Source: an uncultured Acetobacterium sp.
GTDB lineage: Bacteria; Bacillota; Clostridia; Eubacteriales; Eubacteriaceae
Length of the DNA stretch: 64,000 nt
Direction of reading: 5' to 3'
Assembly (NCBI RefSeq): GCF_963664135.1
Contig: NZ_OY760905.1
Coordinates: 2,258,736 to 2,322,735 of the forward strand
A program made the position numbers and the translations under genes. Positions 35,186 to 44,679 of this stretch are shown in pieces; the stretch's first letter is position 1; each line of letters starts with the position of its first letter. Below the pieces are notes generated by a model, which saw only the letters and a list, made by a program, of their open reading frames with translations, had not been told where the DNA came from and ran no database searches.

Positions 35186-36691
35186 TTATTTGGCCATGGT
35201 ATCTTTGAGGTTTTCATAGATTTCGGTATAGGTATCAAAGACGCCCTGATAGGTTGCGTAGAGATCTTTGTTCGGTTGGACCGAATACGCTTCTTTGACC
35301 ATGCCTTTGGTGGCGGCATCAAAGGATTCGTAAGTACCTGATCCGACTGCCGCGACGATGGCACAGCCCAGGACACTGGCGCTGGCATCTTCGGTAACCA
35401 CAATGGGTTTGCCAGTGACATCGGCAATAATCTGCATCCAGGTGGTATCCTTGGTGACCCCACCACAGCCAACAATGATGTTGATGGGACAACCCTGGGC
35501 TTCAAAATTATCGATGATGTTCTTGGTGCCAAGCGCTACTGATTCAAGCAAGGCCCGGTAAATATGGGCTTTGGTATGGCTCAGGGTTAAGCCGTAAATC
35601 ACGCCTTTGGCATTGGCATCTTTATAAGGCGTTCGATTGCCCTGGAAGAAATCAAGGGCCACCAAGCCTTCGGAGCCGGCGGGAATTTTGGCCACCAGTT
35701 CATTCATATAAGCATAGGGATTTTCGTGGGCGCTCATATCAAATTCCCGCATAAACCATTTGATGATCGAACCAGCTGAAATCTGGCCACCTTCCAGCAA
35801 CCACTGATCGGGGACGATGGCGTTGTTGTAGGGGCCCCAGATGCCGTTCAGATTTAATTTCTTTTCCGAAAAAGCCAACTGAACAAAGCTGGTGCCCATG
35901 ATCATGGCCAGTTTACCTTCTTTGGCAACGCCTAATCCGAGCATTCCGATATGGGCATCAATACCGCCCTGAACAACCTTCATTTCCGGGTTGATATCAT
36001 AATGATCGGCAAATTCACGGCTGATGGTGCCAACAAATTCGCCGACATGCTTGACATCCAACACCAGTTTTTGGGCATAGTCTTCCAAACCAACTTGTTT
36101 GAAGAATTCGCCGTTCCAGCCGCCTTCACACTCAATATAATTCCATTTACAGGTTGAGTTACAGATAGATGTCGCATAAACGCCACATAACTGATAGTTC
36201 ATCCAGTCCAACTGTTCAATAATTTTATAGCTTTTAGCATAGATATCTTTTTGATTGTTTTTGATCCACAGTACTTTGGGGATCATCCATTCCACGGAAT
36301 CTTCGCCGCCGGAGTATTCCAGCACCGGGTGTTTGGTGTCATTGATGACTTTCATTTCTTTTTTAGCCCGGGTATCCATCCACATGATGGCATCGGTTAA
36401 TGGGTTGCCTTGTTCATCCACCGGAATAACCGTTGATGAGGTGGAGCAGACGCTGACCGCCTGAATATTATGGCGAATTTCTTTTGATAATGACGACATC
36501 ACATTTTTAACGGCTTCGTTAAAACAGTTCCACCAATCGGCCGGTTTCTGTTCAGCCCAACCAGCCTGCGGATAAAAGGTTTCATAAACCTTTTCATCAC
36601 CAGCAATAACCGTCCCTTTGATATCCGTGACAATCACTCTGACACTTTGCGTTCCGGTGTCAACACCCATAAAATATTTTTCAGTGTTCAT
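35186..36691 (-). CDS. FGGY-family carbohydrate kinase (xylulokinase-like)
   Basis: 501 residues. Actin-fold phosphate 1 loop GVDTGTQSVRVIVTDIKG, adenosine loop GCGGVTKDTTWMQIIADVTG, and the AWAEQKP/WW pattern of the xylulokinase group. Start ATG follows the dehydrogenase stop directly with GGGGAAAATTAA as ribosome site. Phosphorylates a ketose or polyol, probably the product of the upstream dehydrogenase. Substrate not identifiable. Confidence 0.9.
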   Translation of the reverse strand: MNTEKYFMGVDTGTQSVRVIVTDIKGTVIAGDEKVYETFYPQAGWAEQKPADWWNCFNEAVKNVMSSLSKEIRHNIQAVSVCSTSSTVIPVDEQGNPLTDAIMWMDTRAKKEMKVINDTKHPVLEYSGGEDSVEWMIPKVLWIKNNQKDIYAKSYKIIEQLDWMNYQLCGVYATSICNSTCKWNYIECEGGWNGEFFKQVGLEDYAQKLVLDVKHVGEFVGTISREFADHYDINPEMKVVQGGIDAHIGMLGLGVAKEGKLAMIMGTSFVQLAFSEKKLNLNGIWGPYNNAIVPDQWLLEGGQISAGSIIKWFMREFDMSAHENPYAYMNELVAKIPAGSEGLVALDFFQGNRTPYKDANAKGVIYGLTLSHTKAHIYRALLESVALGTKNIIDNFEAQGCPINIIVGCGGVTKDTTWMQIIADVTGKPIVVTEDASASVLGCAIVAAVGSGTYESFDAATKGMVKEAYSVQPNKDLYATYQGVFDTYTEIYENLKDTMAK

Positions 36692-37744
36692 TTAATTTTC
36701 CCCCCATGGATAAAACATTATTTTATTGTAGAAATAACCGCCTTTGGCTATTTCGGCAAAAACGTTGGGCACTTCATCGAGCGGTAAACGATGGCTGATA
36801 ATGTCTTTAGCTGTCATGCCTTTTTCGGCAAACATTTTTAAGGATTCGGTCCAATCTTCACCAGGATATGGTTTGGTAAACGAATTCCAGGAACCGATCA
36901 GGCTCAGTTGGCTTCGCATTAAGGTATCCAGTTCTTTTTCGCTGAGATCCAACCCTTTATGGGAGATCCCCAGATAAACCACCCGGCCCATTTTGCTGGC
37001 CATTAGGATACATTGTTTTTGAGCCGTGGGCACCCCGGAAAAATCGATGACAATATTGGCACCTTTGCCATTGGTAGCTTTTTTAACCGCCTCGACGGCA
37101 TCTTCTTTTAACGAGTTGATGGTGACATCGACGCCGACTTTTTTAGCGATCGCCAGTTTTTCATCCCAGACATCCACCGCAATCACCTGGGATGCCCCGG
37201 CCAGTTTGGCATATTGAGCGGCAAATAAACCGATGGGGCCAGTGCCCACCACACAAACCGAATCGCCTGCTTGGAAATTGGCCCGGGCTAAGCCGTGATA
37301 AGCATTAGCACACGGATCAAGCGTTGCCGCATCTTCGTACGAAACGTTGTCGGGCACTTTCATCAGGTTGCCTTCTTTAACGGCCACATACTCGGCCAGG
37401 GCACCATTTCGGCGAGAACCGTAATAGTCGTAATGTTCGCAGAGTGAGTAAATGCCTTTTTGGCACCATTCGCATTCAAAACAGGGAATCAATGGCGGAA
37501 CCACCACCCGATCACCGATCTTAAAGTTTTTGATGTCAGCACCCAGTTCAGTGATTTCGCCCGAAAATTCATGACCGATGATAATCGGCGAAACATGAGC
37601 CCCATAAGTCAGCGCCCGGGGAATATCGGAACCGCAGAGACCGACCGCCCGAACCTTGACCATCACTTCATCGGCTTGAACAATTGGCAGGGGCACCTCT
37701 TCGACCCGCAAATCGCCTGGTTTATACATAGATACTGCTTTCAT
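36692..37744 (-). CDS. zinc-dependent sugar-alcohol dehydrogenase
   Basis: 350 residues, medium-chain dehydrogenase. Catalytic zinc site GLCGSD and GHEFSGEI, structural zinc cysteines in CFECEWCQKGIYSLC, and NAD site VVGTGPIGLFAAQ. This is the sorbitol/threonine/galactitol-phosphate dehydrogenase branch. First of a dehydrogenase-kinase-aldolase operon divergent from an RpiR regulator, suggesting polyol to ketose to ketose-phosphate. GGAGG lies before the ATG. Confidence 0.9.
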   Translation of the reverse strand: MKAVSMYKPGDLRVEEVPLPIVQADEVMVKVRAVGLCGSDIPRALTYGAHVSPIIIGHEFSGEITELGADIKNFKIGDRVVVPPLIPCFECEWCQKGIYSLCEHYDYYGSRRNGALAEYVAVKEGNLMKVPDNVSYEDAATLDPCANAYHGLARANFQAGDSVCVVGTGPIGLFAAQYAKLAGASQVIAVDVWDEKLAIAKKVGVDVTINSLKEDAVEAVKKATNGKGANIVIDFSGVPTAQKQCILMASKMGRVVYLGISHKGLDLSEKELDTLMRSQLSLIGSWNSFTKPYPGEDWTESLKMFAEKGMTAKDIISHRLPLDEVPNVFAEIAKGGYFYNKIMFYPWGEN

Positions 37745-37985
37745 TATTTCCTCCTTAATGAAACGTTTGGTGTGAATTGAAATGGCTGAATTTGGTTAAT
37801 GTAACCCTTTTCTTTATTCCTAAAAAATATAGGCAGTCCTTCTAACTGCTAATATAAAACGCCGGTCCGTTTGAAATTAACTATCGTTTACGTATGACCG
37901 TTTAATTTGAACTCATTCTACCACCACAAACCAACGCTGTCAATACTCTTTGCGTCAATTATTAACTTATTTAAGCTTCAGGCAA

Positions 37986-38014
37986 TTGTCAAAGCGTGTT
38001 TTTTAACGTATAAT
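37986..38014 (+). promoter_or_regulatory. sigma-A promoter of the RpiR gene
   Basis: TTGTCA (37986-37991), 17-bp spacer, TATAAT (38009-38014). It shows that the ATG at 38013 cannot be the start of the regulator. Confidence 0.85.
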
Positions 38015-38045
38015 GATCTTAGAAAATAGATCGGAGGCCAATTCA

Positions 38046-38891
38046 TTGACTTCATTGCTAACTGAAATACGCACCAAGTATAACTTATTCTCAAGCACCC
38101 AAAAGGTGATTGCCAATTACATCTTAGACCATCCGGACACGGTATCCTTGCTGTCCATTACTGAGCTGGCGAAAAAATGTAATACCAGCGAAACCACCGT
38201 CATGCGACTGTTAAAAAAACTGGACTACAGCTCCTACCAGATTTTTCGGATTAATCTGGCCAAGGAGTTTTCGGACACCCCCTCAGAAAGTATCATTGAG
38301 GAGATCCTCGGGGATGATGACATCAATACCATCAAGAAAAAAGTCATCGGCCATACCATCACTGCCATTAACGATTTGGAGCATTCCCTGAAGGACGAAG
38401 TTGTTGAAGAAGCCCTGAAGCTCCTGCTGGCGGCCAAACGGATTCTCTTTTTTGGCGTCGGTGCCTCGGCATCAATTTCCATGGATGCCATGCATAAGTT
38501 TGGTAAAATCGGTCTTAATGTTTGCAGTTACCCGGATCCGCACTTTATGAATATCATCGCTTCTCATGCCAGCGCCGATGACGTGTTGTTTGCGGTTTCT
38601 CATACCGGTGAAAGTCTGGAAGTGTTAAGCACCGTCGCCATCGCCAAGAAGAACAAGGCTAAAATCATCGCCCTCTCCAGCTTTGAAAACTCATCACTGG
38701 CGCAAAAGGCGGATGTCTTTTTATCCAGTTCCACCAATGATAAAAAGTACCATTCCGAAGCCATGGCCTCCCGCATTGTCCAACTGACCATTATCGACAT
38801 CCTCTACCTGAGCGCCTTTATGAAAAATGAATCCGTCTTCTACGATGCCCTCTCGGATTCCCGGGATGCCGTCGGCCTGAATAAAACTTGA
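38046..38891 (+). CDS. MurR/RpiR-family regulator with SIS domain
   Basis: 281 residues starting at a TTG with GGAGG eight bases upstream; an ATG 33 bp earlier lies in the -10 box of the promoter. RpiR helix-turn-helix (about 1-75: LSITELAKKCNTSETTVMRLLKKL) and a SIS sugar-phosphate domain (about 115-255: FFGVGASASISMDAMHKF, AVSHTGESLEV). Binds a phosphosugar. Divergent from the dehydrogenase-kinase-deoC operon, which it presumably controls. Confidence 0.9.
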   Translation: MTSLLTEIRTKYNLFSSTQKVIANYILDHPDTVSLLSITELAKKCNTSETTVMRLLKKLDYSSYQIFRINLAKEFSDTPSESIIEEILGDDDINTIKKKVIGHTITAINDLEHSLKDEVVEEALKLLLAAKRILFFGVGASASISMDAMHKFGKIGLNVCSYPDPHFMNIIASHASADDVLFAVSHTGESLEVLSTVAIAKKNKAKIIALSSFENSSLAQKADVFLSSSTNDKKYHSEAMASRIVQLTIIDILYLSAFMKNESVFYDALSDSRDAVGLNKT

Positions 38892-38960
38892 TTTTTGTCA
38901 AATTGATCTTAAAGAAATGAAAGCCATACGACCAATGTTTGCTTTGCTGACAGTTTCACA

Positions 38961-39095
38961 ACCAGAAGAAATCGCGTAGCGAATTTCTTCTGGTTCGCGG
39001 GTAGTCGCCAACTACAAGCTTGCTTGTGATTGGCTCATTACCTTCGCGAAAAAAGTTCTGTAACGTGTAGACGAACAGTCGATAGACTGTCCGTC
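38961..39095. repeat. array of three hairpins in an intergenic region
   Basis: Hairpin 1 (38961-38994) pairs ACCAGAAGAAAT with ATTTCTTCTGGT around CGC-GTA-GCG; hairpin 2 (38995-39048) is an imperfect fold with CGCG ends and ACAAGC/GCTTGT tip; hairpin 3 (39070-39095) pairs GACGAACAGTC with GACTGTCCGTC apart from one mismatch. It lacks a T-run and resembles a mobile-type intergenic repeat or a structured RNA. Confidence 0.5.
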
Positions 39096-39178
39096 TAAAG
39101 TATAAAAATTGTTTGATGAAAACAGACCACAAAGCTCATCGCTGTTTATTTATCATATTACCAGAAAAGGAGATTATC

Positions 39179-40222
39179 ATGAGTATTATTACCTTTGTGG
39201 GGGCCGGACAAATGGCTTCCGCCCTGTCCTTTCCGGCCACAGAAAACGGCCACGAAGTACGTCTGGTGGGAACCCACCTGGATCGTGACATAATCGACTC
39301 AGCTGAATTAACCGGATTTCACCCCACCCTGAAGCGTCAGCTGCCCAAAGAAGGGATTAAATACTATCAGATCGAAGACGTCGAACTCGCGCTGGATGGC
39401 ACCAATGCGGTTCTTTGCGGGGTCAGCAGCTTTGGTGTCGACTGGTTCTGTGAGAAGATTCTGCCCCTGATCCCCGATTCGGTTCCGGTTCTTTCGGTCA
39501 CCAAAGGGATGATCGATCTTAAGGACGGTTCGATGATTACCTACCCGGATTACTTTATCAGTAAACTGCCGGATGGGAAAAAACTCTCGATTAACGCCAT
39601 CGGCGGTCCCTGCACCAGCTATGAACTGGCCGATAAGGATCACTCCGCCGTGGCTTTTTGTGGTACCGACATGGAAATTTTGCGCCGCTTTAAAAAACTG
39701 TTTTCCACCGACTATTATCACATCAGCCTATCCACCGATGTGGTCGGGGTTGAATGTGCAGTGGCTCTGAAAAATGCATATGCTCTGGGGGTTTCCCTAG
39801 CTGTCGGTCTCGCCATTGGCGCCGATGGCACCGGCAAGGAGCATTATAACTCCCAGGCAGCGCTCTTTGGACAAAGCGTTAAAGAAATGAAACAGCTGTT
39901 GGCAATCGTCAATGGTGGCGAAGAGAATATTATCTATGGCGCCGGCGACTTATACGTCACTATTTTTGGCGGCCGTACCCGAAAAATCGGCACTCTGCTG
40001 GGTCGGGGTTTCTCTTTTGACCAGGCCATGGCCGAACTGGAAGGGGTCACCCTGGAATCCATCGTCATCGCGACCCGTACTGCCCGCTGTGTCCGACGAC
40101 TGGCCGAAAGAGGTGTAGTTAAACTCAAAGATTTCCCGCTACTGATGCATGTCGATGACATCATCAACAATGGCGCCACTGTCGACATTCCCTGGGCGGC
40201 TTTTGAGACTGAAAAATACTAA
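39179..40222 (+). CDS. NAD(P)-dependent glycerol-3-phosphate dehydrogenase-like protein
   Basis: 347 residues from the ATG at 39179, preceded by AAAGGAG; a longer frame is not supported. Rossmann motif FVGAGQMASALSFPATENG, VLSVTKGM, NAIGGPCTSYELA and VGVECAVALKNAYALGVSLAVGL are the GpsA core, with the substrate lysine in ALKNAYA. It interconverts dihydroxyacetone phosphate and glycerol-3-phosphate, but the first segment differs enough (GAGQMASA for GAGSWGTA) that a related hydroxyacid phosphate cannot be excluded. Monocistronic. Confidence 0.82.
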   Translation: MSIITFVGAGQMASALSFPATENGHEVRLVGTHLDRDIIDSAELTGFHPTLKRQLPKEGIKYYQIEDVELALDGTNAVLCGVSSFGVDWFCEKILPLIPDSVPVLSVTKGMIDLKDGSMITYPDYFISKLPDGKKLSINAIGGPCTSYELADKDHSAVAFCGTDMEILRRFKKLFSTDYYHISLSTDVVGVECAVALKNAYALGVSLAVGLAIGADGTGKEHYNSQAALFGQSVKEMKQLLAIVNGGEENIIYGAGDLYVTIFGGRTRKIGTLLGRGFSFDQAMAELEGVTLESIVIATRTARCVRRLAERGVVKLKDFPLLMHVDDIINNGATVDIPWAAFETEKY

Positions 40223-40311
40223 ACCACAAATACAACTAATTAACAATTGGTCGGTATGGTTCTCAAGCATGCCGTTCAACTCTGCTATTCTTAAACAATT
40301 ATTTTATCTTT

Positions 40312-40358
40312 AGGCCGATCCCCAAAATAGTAATTACGTTTGTGGATCTGCCTTTTTT
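40312..40358 (+). terminator. terminator after the GpsA-like gene
   Basis: AGGC.GATCC pairs with GGATC.GCCT and is followed by TTTTTT. Confidence 0.65.
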
Positions 40359-40392
40359 ATGCTAAAATGGTCAAAAGATATCGAGGTTAATA

Positions 40393-41025
40393 ATGGAAAT
40401 TTTCGCAACACTGGACACCTTGAAGAGCTTTCTTTTACAATTTGGCGCATGGACCCCACTGGTTTTTTTTCTATTGCAGCTGCTCCAGATTATTATTGCC
40501 CCCATTCCCGGCGGAACTGTTGGTTTGGTTGGCGGCGCCCTTTTTGGCACCATCGGTGGTTTTTTAATCAGTGCCACTGGTACATTAGCGGGCTCCATCA
40601 TTGTGTTTGCACTGTCTAAACGATTTGGGCGACCTTTCGTGATGAAATTTGTGAGTTCGGAACTCATTGAAAAATACGATCATATTAAAGAATCACGGCT
40701 GAATACGGTTCTTTTTCTGATTTTTCTCTTTCCACTTTTTCCCGATGATATGCTTTGTTTTATTGCCGGCCTTTCCACCATGCCGTTAAGAACCTTTATC
40801 ATCATTGTGTTACTGGCTCGAACCCCCAGCGTTTTTATCAACACCATGATCGGAGCAGGTATTATGGACGATAACCCCACCCAATTTATTATTGCGGTGT
40901 CCATTTATGCGGTTCTAATTGCCGTTCTTTACTTTAACCGAAAACGTTTGGATGCTTTTATCCATCACAGTAAAATAAAAACGGATGAACTGCCACCGCC
41001 AAAAGAAAATGACAAGGAGCTTTAA
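40393..41025 (+). CDS. TVP38/TMEM64-family membrane protein
   Basis: 210 residues with five or six membrane segments. IIIAPIPGGTVGLVGGALFG, SATGTLAGSIIVFALSKRFGRPF and FLFPLFPDDMLCFIAGLS are the DedA/SNARE-associated superfamily core. GAGGTTAATA precedes the ATG. Such proteins are lipid scramblases or transporters, with no set substrate. Its stop codon abuts the next gene. Confidence 0.88.
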   Translation: MEIFATLDTLKSFLLQFGAWTPLVFFLLQLLQIIIAPIPGGTVGLVGGALFGTIGGFLISATGTLAGSIIVFALSKRFGRPFVMKFVSSELIEKYDHIKESRLNTVLFLIFLFPLFPDDMLCFIAGLSTMPLRTFIIIVLLARTPSVFINTMIGAGIMDDNPTQFIIAVSIYAVLIAVLYFNRKRLDAFIHHSKIKTDELPPPKENDKEL

Positions 41026-41511
41026 ATGACCGAAAAAACAAAAAAAGAGCTGAACCGTCTATACATGAGCGAACTGGTCACAGCCCTGGTTTGCGGAGTG
41101 CTCATGTATTTGCTCACCGATTCCACCGGTCAGCCTTTGGATTTGCGGCTGCTTATCCCTGGCGGTGTCCTTATTTTTATTATCCTCCAGAGTGCCGGAT
41201 ACTGGTATTATCGGTATCAGCTGATCGATAACCCGCATACTGCCCTTAATTGGGTGATGCCGCTTTTTTCCGGACTTAAAAAAGTTAATCTCGGTTTATT
41301 TGCACTTTACCCACTTTACCTTTTGTATCTGGTAATTTTTCAATCCAATCAGTTCTTTGTAACCATGAATATTTTTGGGTTAATCCTTTATGGATTTTCC
41401 ATTATTGAATACATTAATTATTATTTTTATAGTGTTCAAATCAGTAACTTAAAAAAGAAAGTCCCTTCAGATTTAAATTTGGAGCTTTCAGCATTTGAAA
41501 AGAAGCATTAG
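41026..41511 (+). CDS. hypothetical four-pass membrane protein
   Basis: 161 residues, four hydrophobic segments (about 16-32, 45-64, 88-108, 114-136) and a charged C-terminal tail. Start immediately follows the TVP38 stop, so co-expressed. No recognised domain. Confidence 0.75.
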   Translation: MTEKTKKELNRLYMSELVTALVCGVLMYLLTDSTGQPLDLRLLIPGGVLIFIILQSAGYWYYRYQLIDNPHTALNWVMPLFSGLKKVNLGLFALYPLYLLYLVIFQSNQFFVTMNIFGLILYGFSIIEYINYYFYSVQISNLKKKVPSDLNLELSAFEKKH

Positions 41512-41576
41512 TCGAAATTATCAATTTGAGGAAGGTACTGACTTCGCAGGTGATGTGAAGTCGTAGTTAATTAACA

Positions 41577-42122
41577 ATGAATTATTCAATCTCTATTTTA
41601 AATTGGATCAATCCACTTTTTTTCCCGATTTTACTTGTCGTCGGGATTCTTCTGGCGAAAGCTGTTTATACCTACAAAACTTATGAAGATCTTAGAAGAA
41701 AAGCGATTAAAGAAATGTTTTATGGAGGACTTGTGCTTATTCTCGTCCTGGGACTTTTTATCGTTGCCCCTTTGATTGCCGGCATATCAGTCAAAGATAC
41801 TGAACTTTCACTGCGTCTGCCCACCGGATTTACCTTTGAAACCTACGCCAAATCGGATATTCTCTCGGCGGAGATCATCAATCTTGATCAGTCCGAGTAT
41901 GCGATTCAGACCAAAGTCGTTGGGACAAAAATCCGTAACTATCGGGAGGGCCTCTTTCAATTGGCTAATGGCACCGAAGCCGCCGTTTTTCTTAATGGCA
42001 ATACTGCTTTATTGGTCCACACCAATCGTCGTACCCTACTTTTGGGACCCGATTATTTCGACGATTTTGTGAAAAACTTTGGTGATAAATTGATTCCGGT
42101 TCAGCCCAACCCTAACGTTTAA
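41577..42122 (+). CDS. hypothetical membrane-anchored protein
   Basis: 181 residues: two hydrophobic segments (about 13-31 and 50-72), then a soluble ~110-residue domain rich in beta strands. The ribosome site is weak. Possibly part of the same unit as the two genes before it. Fold not recognised. Confidence 0.6.
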   Translation: MNYSISILNWINPLFFPILLVVGILLAKAVYTYKTYEDLRRKAIKEMFYGGLVLILVLGLFIVAPLIAGISVKDTELSLRLPTGFTFETYAKSDILSAEIINLDQSEYAIQTKVVGTKIRNYREGLFQLANGTEAAVFLNGNTALLVHTNRRTLLLGPDYFDDFVKNFGDKLIPVQPNPNV

Positions 42123-42126
42123 AAAG

Positions 42127-42166
42127 AAAAGACGTGCCCTTTACATTTCAAAGGCACGTCTTTTTT
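42127..42166. terminator. strong bidirectional terminator
   Basis: Arms AAAAGACGTGCC and GGCACGTCTTTT, with A/T runs on both sides, between convergent genes. Confidence 0.9.
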
Positions 42167-42365
42167 ATTTTTCTTCGTATATTTTTGCAACCCGTCCCAC
42201 CTGGCCATCAGCCAACATGACTTTAATCCCGTGGGGGTGGTTCGGACTTTTTGTGAGTAATTTAGCCACCCGTCCCTGGGTCAGCTTGCCAGACCGCTGA
42301 TCGGCTTTCAGGACAACATCGACTAAAGCGCCAACCTTGACGTCGCTTCGTTTCTGTCCGTTCAT
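42165..42365 (-). CDS. YwbE-family small protein
   Basis: 66 residues from the ATG at 42365 (AAAGGAAAAAGA upstream; the longer frame is not used). KVGALVDVVLKADQRSGKLT, GRVAKLLTKSPNHPHGIKV and GQVGRVAKI are characteristic of the YwbE family, a KOW-like small beta-barrel fold of unknown role. Overlaps the stop of the preceding TSCPD gene by four bases (ATGA). Confidence 0.85.
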   Translation of the reverse strand: MNGQKRSDVKVGALVDVVLKADQRSGKLTQGRVAKLLTKSPNHPHGIKVMLADGQVGRVAKIYEEK

Positions 42366-42616
42366 TCTTTTTCCTTTAGAGCTTGTTCCAGTGCAATGGC
42401 CAGCTGATCCATGCAAGATGTGGGCTTTTTTCCGCAGGTCTGGCCTTTGAACATCGCGATGATTTCATCTGCCGATTTTCCATCAAGCAGCTTAACCAAT
42501 GCTTTTAAGTTCCCGTCACAACCGCCTTCAAAAACCAGATTACTGACCACATTATCCGTTAGATCGAATTGTATATTGCGAATACAAACTCCCTGGGGCT
42601 TATAATTTACTGTCAT
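42362..42616 (-). CDS. TSCPD-domain protein (TIGR03905 type)
   Basis: 84 residues. VCIRNIQFDLTDNVVSNLVF, GGCDGNLKAL and GKKPTSCMDQLA match the short stand-alone TSCPD domain, otherwise found at the C-terminus of class II ribonucleotide reductase. Function of the free form is not known. Translationally coupled to the YwbE gene and 12 bp after mgsA. Confidence 0.85.
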   Translation of the reverse strand: MTVNYKPQGVCIRNIQFDLTDNVVSNLVFEGGCDGNLKALVKLLDGKSADEIIAMFKGQTCGKKPTSCMDQLAIALEQALKEKE

Positions 42617-42628
42617 TTTTTCCTCTTT

Positions 42629-43105
42629 CTATTTTAATATCTTTTCTAATCTGTTTTTCATTTGTTTGGCATAATCCTCAATAGGATGGACATATTCTTC
42701 ATCCATAAAACGGGAATGAATGATGAAATCTGCCGTTGCCAGGTTATTTGCTATCGGAATATCATAAACCGTGGCAATCCTCAGCAAAGCCTTAATATCC
42801 GGATCATGCGGTTGGGCTTCCAGGGGATCCCAGATAAAGATCAGCATGTCAATTTTTCCATCCACAATCCTGGCACCGATCTGCTGATCACCACCTAATG
42901 GACCGCTTTTAAATATCTGTACCGGCAATCCGGTCCGCTCTTGAATCAGACTTCCGGTTGTTCCGGTGCCACACAAAAAATGACTTTGCAGAATTTCCTT
43001 ATTCCGAAAGGCCCAATCTAATAGCTCCGCTTTTTTTCCGTCATGAGCAATTAATGCAATCTTCTTGGTTTTCTCAATTGTAACATCAATATATTCAGTC
43101 TCCAT
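42629..43105 (-). CDS. mgsA: methylglyoxal synthase
   Basis: 158 residues. ALIAHDGKKAELLDWA, LCGTGTTGSLIQERTGL, GPLGGDQQIGARI and FIWDPLEAQPHDPDIKAL are the conserved blocks, with the catalytic Asp in GGDQQ and the last segment's aspartates. Converts dihydroxyacetone phosphate to methylglyoxal and phosphate. First of a mgsA-TSCPD-ywbE group. Confidence 0.95.
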   Translation of the reverse strand: METEYIDVTIEKTKKIALIAHDGKKAELLDWAFRNKEILQSHFLCGTGTTGSLIQERTGLPVQIFKSGPLGGDQQIGARIVDGKIDMLIFIWDPLEAQPHDPDIKALLRIATVYDIPIANNLATADFIIHSRFMDEEYVHPIEDYAKQMKNRLEKILK

Positions 43106-43154
43106 TTTTTGTCCTCACTTTCTTTTTTATATTTTTTGATCTTTTTAAAACATC

Positions 43155-44162
43155 CTATTTACTGACTTCAAAATCGATAAGTTTAACCTCTTTTGATAAG
43201 AAATCTGATTTTACCAGTTCTTCCTTAACATAATCCGTGCTCAGATATTTTTTGTTATCATCAGCAAAAACAGTGACCACCACTGCCTGAGGATTTTCCA
43301 GTAAATCCTGAGCAATGATCGCCCCTAAAAAGTTAGCCCCGGATGAAATACCGACACCCAAGCCCAGTTCCTGGGAAAGTTTTTGAGCCATGATGATGGC
43401 ATCTCCGTCATCCACCGTAATGATATCATCTAATTGATCCATTTTTATCAAGTCGGGAACAAATTCATCGGAAATTCCCTGTATCCGATGTTTGCCAACC
43501 TTATAACCACTTGACAAAATCGGTGAACTGATCGGCTCTAATGGGTATGCTTTGAAAGCTGGATTTTTTTCTTTGAAATATCGCCCTAACCCCATGATCG
43601 TTCCGCCAGTACCGACGCTCGCCACCACCGCCACTGGCTGTACCTGAAAGGCCGCTAATTGCGTCGCTATTTCTGGTGCGGTGCTCTCATATTGGGCCTG
43701 ACTATTTTCCATATTTGAAAATTGACAGGGTAAAAAAGCTTTTTCTTTGGCTGCCAGGGCGCCACATTGGGCAATACTTCCTAAAAAGCCCCCTTCTTCT
43801 TTTGAAACCAGGCGAACTTCACCACCATAACTTTGGATCAGGTTTTTTCGTTCAGCACTCATCCAATCTGGCATATAAATAACAACGGGGTGCCCCAGGT
43901 ATCTGCCAATAGCCGTAAATGATATCCCGGTGTTTCCGCTGGTCGCCTCAACAATGGTTTCTCCTTTAGAAATCTCACCATTTTCATAGGCTTTTTTCAG
44001 AATATGTAAAGCCATCCGATCTTTAATACTACCAGTGAGGTTATAGTGTTCAGCTTTGGCATAAATACTTCTGGGCTTTCCCTGATATAAAAAATTAATT
44101 TTTAATAATGGGGTATTCCCGATAAGTTTTTCTAAAGCTATAAATTTTTCTGCGTTATCCAT
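43155..44162 (-). CDS. cysteine-synthase-like PLP enzyme
   Basis: 335 residues, fold-type II. The PLP lysine is K47 in LTGSIKDRM, the Asn loop is [14 protein letters not shown] and the phosphate loop [15 protein letters not shown]. It is the CysK/CBS group (O-acetylserine or O-phosphoserine sulfhydrylase), though LTGS replaces the common NPGGS. Overlaps the HxlR regulator gene by eight bases, so regulated jointly. Confidence 0.85.
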   Translation of the reverse strand: MDNAEKFIALEKLIGNTPLLKINFLYQGKPRSIYAKAEHYNLTGSIKDRMALHILKKAYENGEISKGETIVEATSGNTGISFTAIGRYLGHPVVIYMPDWMSAERKNLIQSYGGEVRLVSKEEGGFLGSIAQCGALAAKEKAFLPCQFSNMENSQAQYESTAPEIATQLAAFQVQPVAVVASVGTGGTIMGLGRYFKEKNPAFKAYPLEPISSPILSSGYKVGKHRIQGISDEFVPDLIKMDQLDDIITVDDGDAIIMAQKLSQELGLGVGISSGANFLGAIIAQDLLENPQAVVVTVFADDNKKYLSTDYVKEELVKSDFLSKEVKLIDFEVSK

Positions 44163-44553
44163 TTACCCTATCCTTCGTCGTATTTAATTTACTTCCCCAA
44201 TAACCCAGGTCAAACAAGATCGGAACCAAATTCAATCCGGCATCAGTGAGTGAATATTCCACCTTTGGCGGCACTTCATTATATGATTCTCGATTAATAA
44301 TTCCACATTCTTCCAATTCCTTTAACGAACTTGTCAGCATCATGCTGGTGATTCCGGGGATTTCTCTTTTCAGTTCGTTGAATCGCACGACCTGCTGGCC
44401 CAGTGTACAAATAATCGGAAGTTTCCATTTTCCATCAATCATCTTAAGTGCCTGCGTAATCATACATTCAGTCCCTGGGTTATGAATGTTTGGGCCTTGT
44501 TTAACCGCATTGATCGGGCATATTTCGCCGTTTATGCAATGGCTGTTTTTCAT
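44155..44553 (-). CDS. HxlR-family regulator
   Basis: 132 residues. [22 protein letters not shown] and [26 protein letters not shown] form the winged helix typical of HxlR. GGAG precedes two adjacent ATG codons; the second (44553) has better spacing. A cysteine-rich N-terminus (C7-C12 area) could be redox-sensing. Divergent from the PPOX-family gene and co-directional with the cysteine-synthase-like gene. Confidence 0.88.
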   Translation of the reverse strand: MKNSHCINGEICPINAVKQGPNIHNPGTECMITQALKMIDGKWKLPIICTLGQQVVRFNELKREIPGITSMMLTSSLKELEECGIINRESYNEVPPKVEYSLTDAGLNLVPILFDLGYWGSKLNTTKDRVNG

Positions 44554-44605
44554 CATTTTCTCCAATACTCAGAAATTTGTTTCTAAGTCATAATTTTCTG
44601 CCTAC

Positions 44606-44633
44606 TTGTTTTTTATTCTGGCATTGTTATAAT
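44606..44633 (+). promoter_or_regulatory. sigma-A promoter of the PPOX-family gene
   Basis: TTGTTT and TATAAT separated by 16 bp, 46 bp before the start codon. Confidence 0.6.
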
Positions 44634-44679
44634 CATACTAAATTAAACAAAATAAATCAATGTTTATCAGGAGGTAAAG

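Noticed and set aside
38013..38045. ATG start of the RpiR gene at 38013
   Set aside because: It falls in the TATAAT box; the TTG at 38046 has a proper ribosome site.
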